From contig NZ_CP048815.1 in NCBI RefSeq assembly GCF_010977555.1, positions 4,952,501-5,016,500 on the forward strand: a stretch of DNA of 64,000 nucleotides, written 5' to 3'. Made by a program: the position numbers and the translations under genes. This DNA is from Caulobacter rhizosphaerae. Lineage in GTDB: Bacteria > Pseudomonadota > Alphaproteobacteria > Caulobacterales > Caulobacteraceae. Numbering within the stretch: position 1 is the first letter of the stretch; each line of letters starts with the position of its first letter. Shown here piece by piece: positions 62,644 to 64,000 of this stretch. Below the pieces are notes generated by a model. The model saw only the letters and a list, made by a program, of their open reading frames with translations, searched no databases and was not told where the DNA came from.

Positions 62644-64000
62644 GCGGCGGCCTCCAGGTCGGGGGTCACGGCGATGACGGGCGCGCCCGCGGCGATGGCC
62701 TGCGAAGGCTGGGCGTAGACCGCGCTGACGACACCGGCCACCGGGGTGGAGACGTCGCACTCGGCTTTCATGGCCTCGATGATCGCGATGACCGCACCCG
62801 CCTCGACCCGCTGCCCCGGCTCGACCAGCACCTTCCAGACATTGCCGCCCAGCGGCGCCTCGACCAGATCCGCGCCCGGCGGGACCTGGACGGCTTCCGT
62901 CTCCGTCTCGGCGTCGGCCACGCTGGACAGCGCCTCGACCCGCGCGAACTCGCCCCTGGCCTCCCAGTCGGCGCGCTCGGCGTCGAACGCGGCCTGGCGG
63001 TTGGCCTGGAAGGCGGCGATGCCCTCGGCGTTCTCGGCCAGCATCCTGCGGTAGTCCGAGAGGCGGAATGTCTCCTCCTCGATGCGGATCCGGCGGCGGC
63101 CCAGCGGGAAGTCGCGCCGCCATTCGGTCAGCTCCTCGGCGCTGACCGGGAAGAAGCGGATCTGGTCGAAGAAGCGCAGCAGCCAGGGCTTGCCGTCGGT
63201 GAAGGCCTCGGTCTGCCGCCAGGTGTTCCAGACCTGAATCGTCCGGCCGAACAGTTGGTAGCCGCCCGGCCCCTCCATGCCGTAGATGCACATGTAGGCC
63301 CCGCCGATGCCGACGACGTTCGGCGGCGTCCAGGTGCGGGCCGGGTTGTACTTGGTGGTCACCAGGCGGTGGCGCGGGTCGACGGGGGTGGCCACCGGCG
63401 CGCCCAGATAGACGTCGCCCAGGCCCATCACCAGGTAGCGGGCGTCGAACACGATCCGGCGGACGTCCTCGATGCTGTCGAGGCCGTTGGCGCGACGGAT
63501 GAATTCGATGTTGTCCGGGCACCAGGGCGCGTCGTCGCGGACGGCCTGCATGTACTTGTCGATCGTCTGGTAGATCGCGGGATCCTTCCAGCTCAGCGGC
63601 AGGTGGACGACGCGAGAGGGGATCTCGAAGTCGTCCAGCCCGCCCAGCCGGTCCTCGGCGGCGATCAGGATCTCCAGCAGCCGCGCCTGGGTCAGGCGGC
63701 GGCTGTCGTAGTGGACCTGCAGAGAACGGATCCCGGGCGTCAGGTCGATGACGCCGGGCAGCGCCAGGCTTTGCAGGTCGAGCAGCAGGGCGTGGATCCG
63801 CAGACGCAGCTCCAGGTCCAGCACGATCGGGCCATACTCGACCAGCAGGTGCTGGTCGCCCTGGCGGCGATAGGTGACGTGCGGGCGGTGACCGTCGGCG
63901 GGGAGTTCGGCCAGGATGGGGCTGTCCCCCTCCGTCGGCTTCGCCGCCACCTCCCCCAGGGGGGGAGGATCTATGGCGCCCAGATGCTCCCCCTCTGGGG
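62640..64000 (-). CDS. Urea/guanidine carboxylase, C-terminal part (partial)
   Basis: The frame is open to the window's right edge. The visible 450 or so residues hold an allophanate-hydrolase-subunit-1/KipI-like carboxyltransferase domain (RQGDQHLLVEYG, LLDLQSLALPGVIDLTPG, APIATPVDPRHRLV-like strands and GIGGAYMCIYGMEGPGGYQLFGRT) and a biotinyl domain with EAMKAECDVSTP, where the Lys is biotinylated. In full-length enzymes biotin carboxylase and KipA-like domains precede these. Urea and guanidine carboxylases share this layout and cannot be told apart without the missing part. A palindromic repeat is read in frame at the visible N-terminal side. It is coupled to allophanate hydrolase. Confidence 0.9.
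   Translation of the reverse strand, partial: PEGEHLGAIDPPPLGEVAAKPTEGDSPILAELPADGHRPHVTYRRQGDQHLLVEYGPIVLDLELRLRIHALLLDLQSLALPGVIDLTPGIRSLQVHYDSRRLTQARLLEILIAAEDRLGGLDDFEIPSRVVHLPLSWKDPAIYQTIDKYMQAVRDDAPWCPDNIEFIRRANGLDSIEDVRRIVFDARYLVMGLGDVYLGAPVATPVDPRHRLVTTKYNPARTWTPPNVVGIGGAYMCIYGMEGPGGYQLFGRTIQVWNTWRQTEAFTDGKPWLLRFFDQIRFFPVSAEELTEWRRDFPLGRRRIRIEEETFRLSDYRRMLAENAEGIAAFQANRQAAFDAERADWEARGEFARVEALSSVADAETETEAVQVPPGADLVEAPLGGNVWKVLVEPGQRVEAGAVIAIIEAMKAECDVSTPVAGVVSAVYAQPSQAIAAGAPVIAVTPDLEAAA
63916..64000. repeat. Palindromic repeat at the right edge, read in frame by the carboxylase
   Basis: CCCCCTCCGTCGGCTTCGCC continues into ACCTCCCCCAGGGGGGGAGG (two pieces of one repeat), then CCCCTCTGGGG at the edge. 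The same palindromic modules fill gaps at 25799-25935 and 45615-45747. Here they translate without a stop as DPPPLGEVAAKPTEGD ahead of the KipI-like domain. Confidence 0.75.

Noticed and set aside
60859..63522. A single 887-residue protein starting far upstream of allophanate hydrolase
   Set aside because: The first 293 residues are an Arg/Pro-rich shadow of the carboxylase frame. The hydrolase begins at GTG 62641-62643, overlapping the carboxylase stop.

Overview
The window reads as a high-GC alphaproteobacterial chromosome, almost certainly Caulobacter or a very close relative. The best markers are ccrM, the cell-cycle GANTC adenine methyltransferase (29544-30620), with GANTC sites in its own leader; the split F0 ATP synthase operon atpI-atpB-atpE-atpF'-atpF (42925-45544); an smc gene behind two thiol-oxidoreductase-like genes; and many dispersed palindromic intergenic repeats. 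No sequence search was possible, so the genus call rests on gene content and motif recognition.

Layout. 1-4862 is an accessory segment beside a tRNA-Arg(ACG) gene: a tyrosine integrase, a hipBA toxin-antitoxin pair with three 18-bp operator-like sites, and an RTX (Ca2+-binding repeat) ORF that begins abruptly inside the 3' end of hipA. From 5076 on the sequence is mostly core genome: gamma-glutamyltransferase and an orphan sensor kinase; a leftward block TVP38-pyrD and DUF952-sixA; metX-metW plus a DNase-I-like phosphatase; a phospholipase-D-like enzyme; an MFS transporter; a PII protein; gloB with a cupin; a POT peptide transporter; gshA; rsmE; ppk2; then small reductases and ccrM.

30775-39153 holds a histidine phosphatase, an NAD(P)HX dehydratase, mutY, a DciA-like helicase loader, two DsbA-like proteins and smc, a group weighted to DNA maintenance. 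39280-46622 holds a TSUP permease, a large exported TIM-barrel-like protein of unknown function, the F0 operon with an intra-operon hairpin and a good terminator, and two tandem PGPGW-type membrane proteins. 46755-51602 is the glycine cleavage operon gcvT-gcvH-gcvPA-gcvPB, led by a tandem glycine riboswitch and interrupted by a long palindromic repeat. It is followed by argS, ispH, thrB and rnhA.

The right end (57618-64000) is a nitrogen-scavenging cluster: a three-gene ABC importer of the urea-carboxylase-associated type runs rightward toward leftward allophanate hydrolase and the C-terminal part of a urea (or guanidine) carboxylase that leaves the window. A palindromic repeat is read through in frame in that carboxylase.

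The strongest leads are the hipBA/integrase element (operators, paired TTGTGTAG repeats, missing integrase start codon, truncated RTX gene), the repeat elements inside the gcv operon and the carboxylase reading frame, and the GANTC/CtrA-like architecture of the ccrM leader. I found no CRISPR array, insertion sequence or rRNA.
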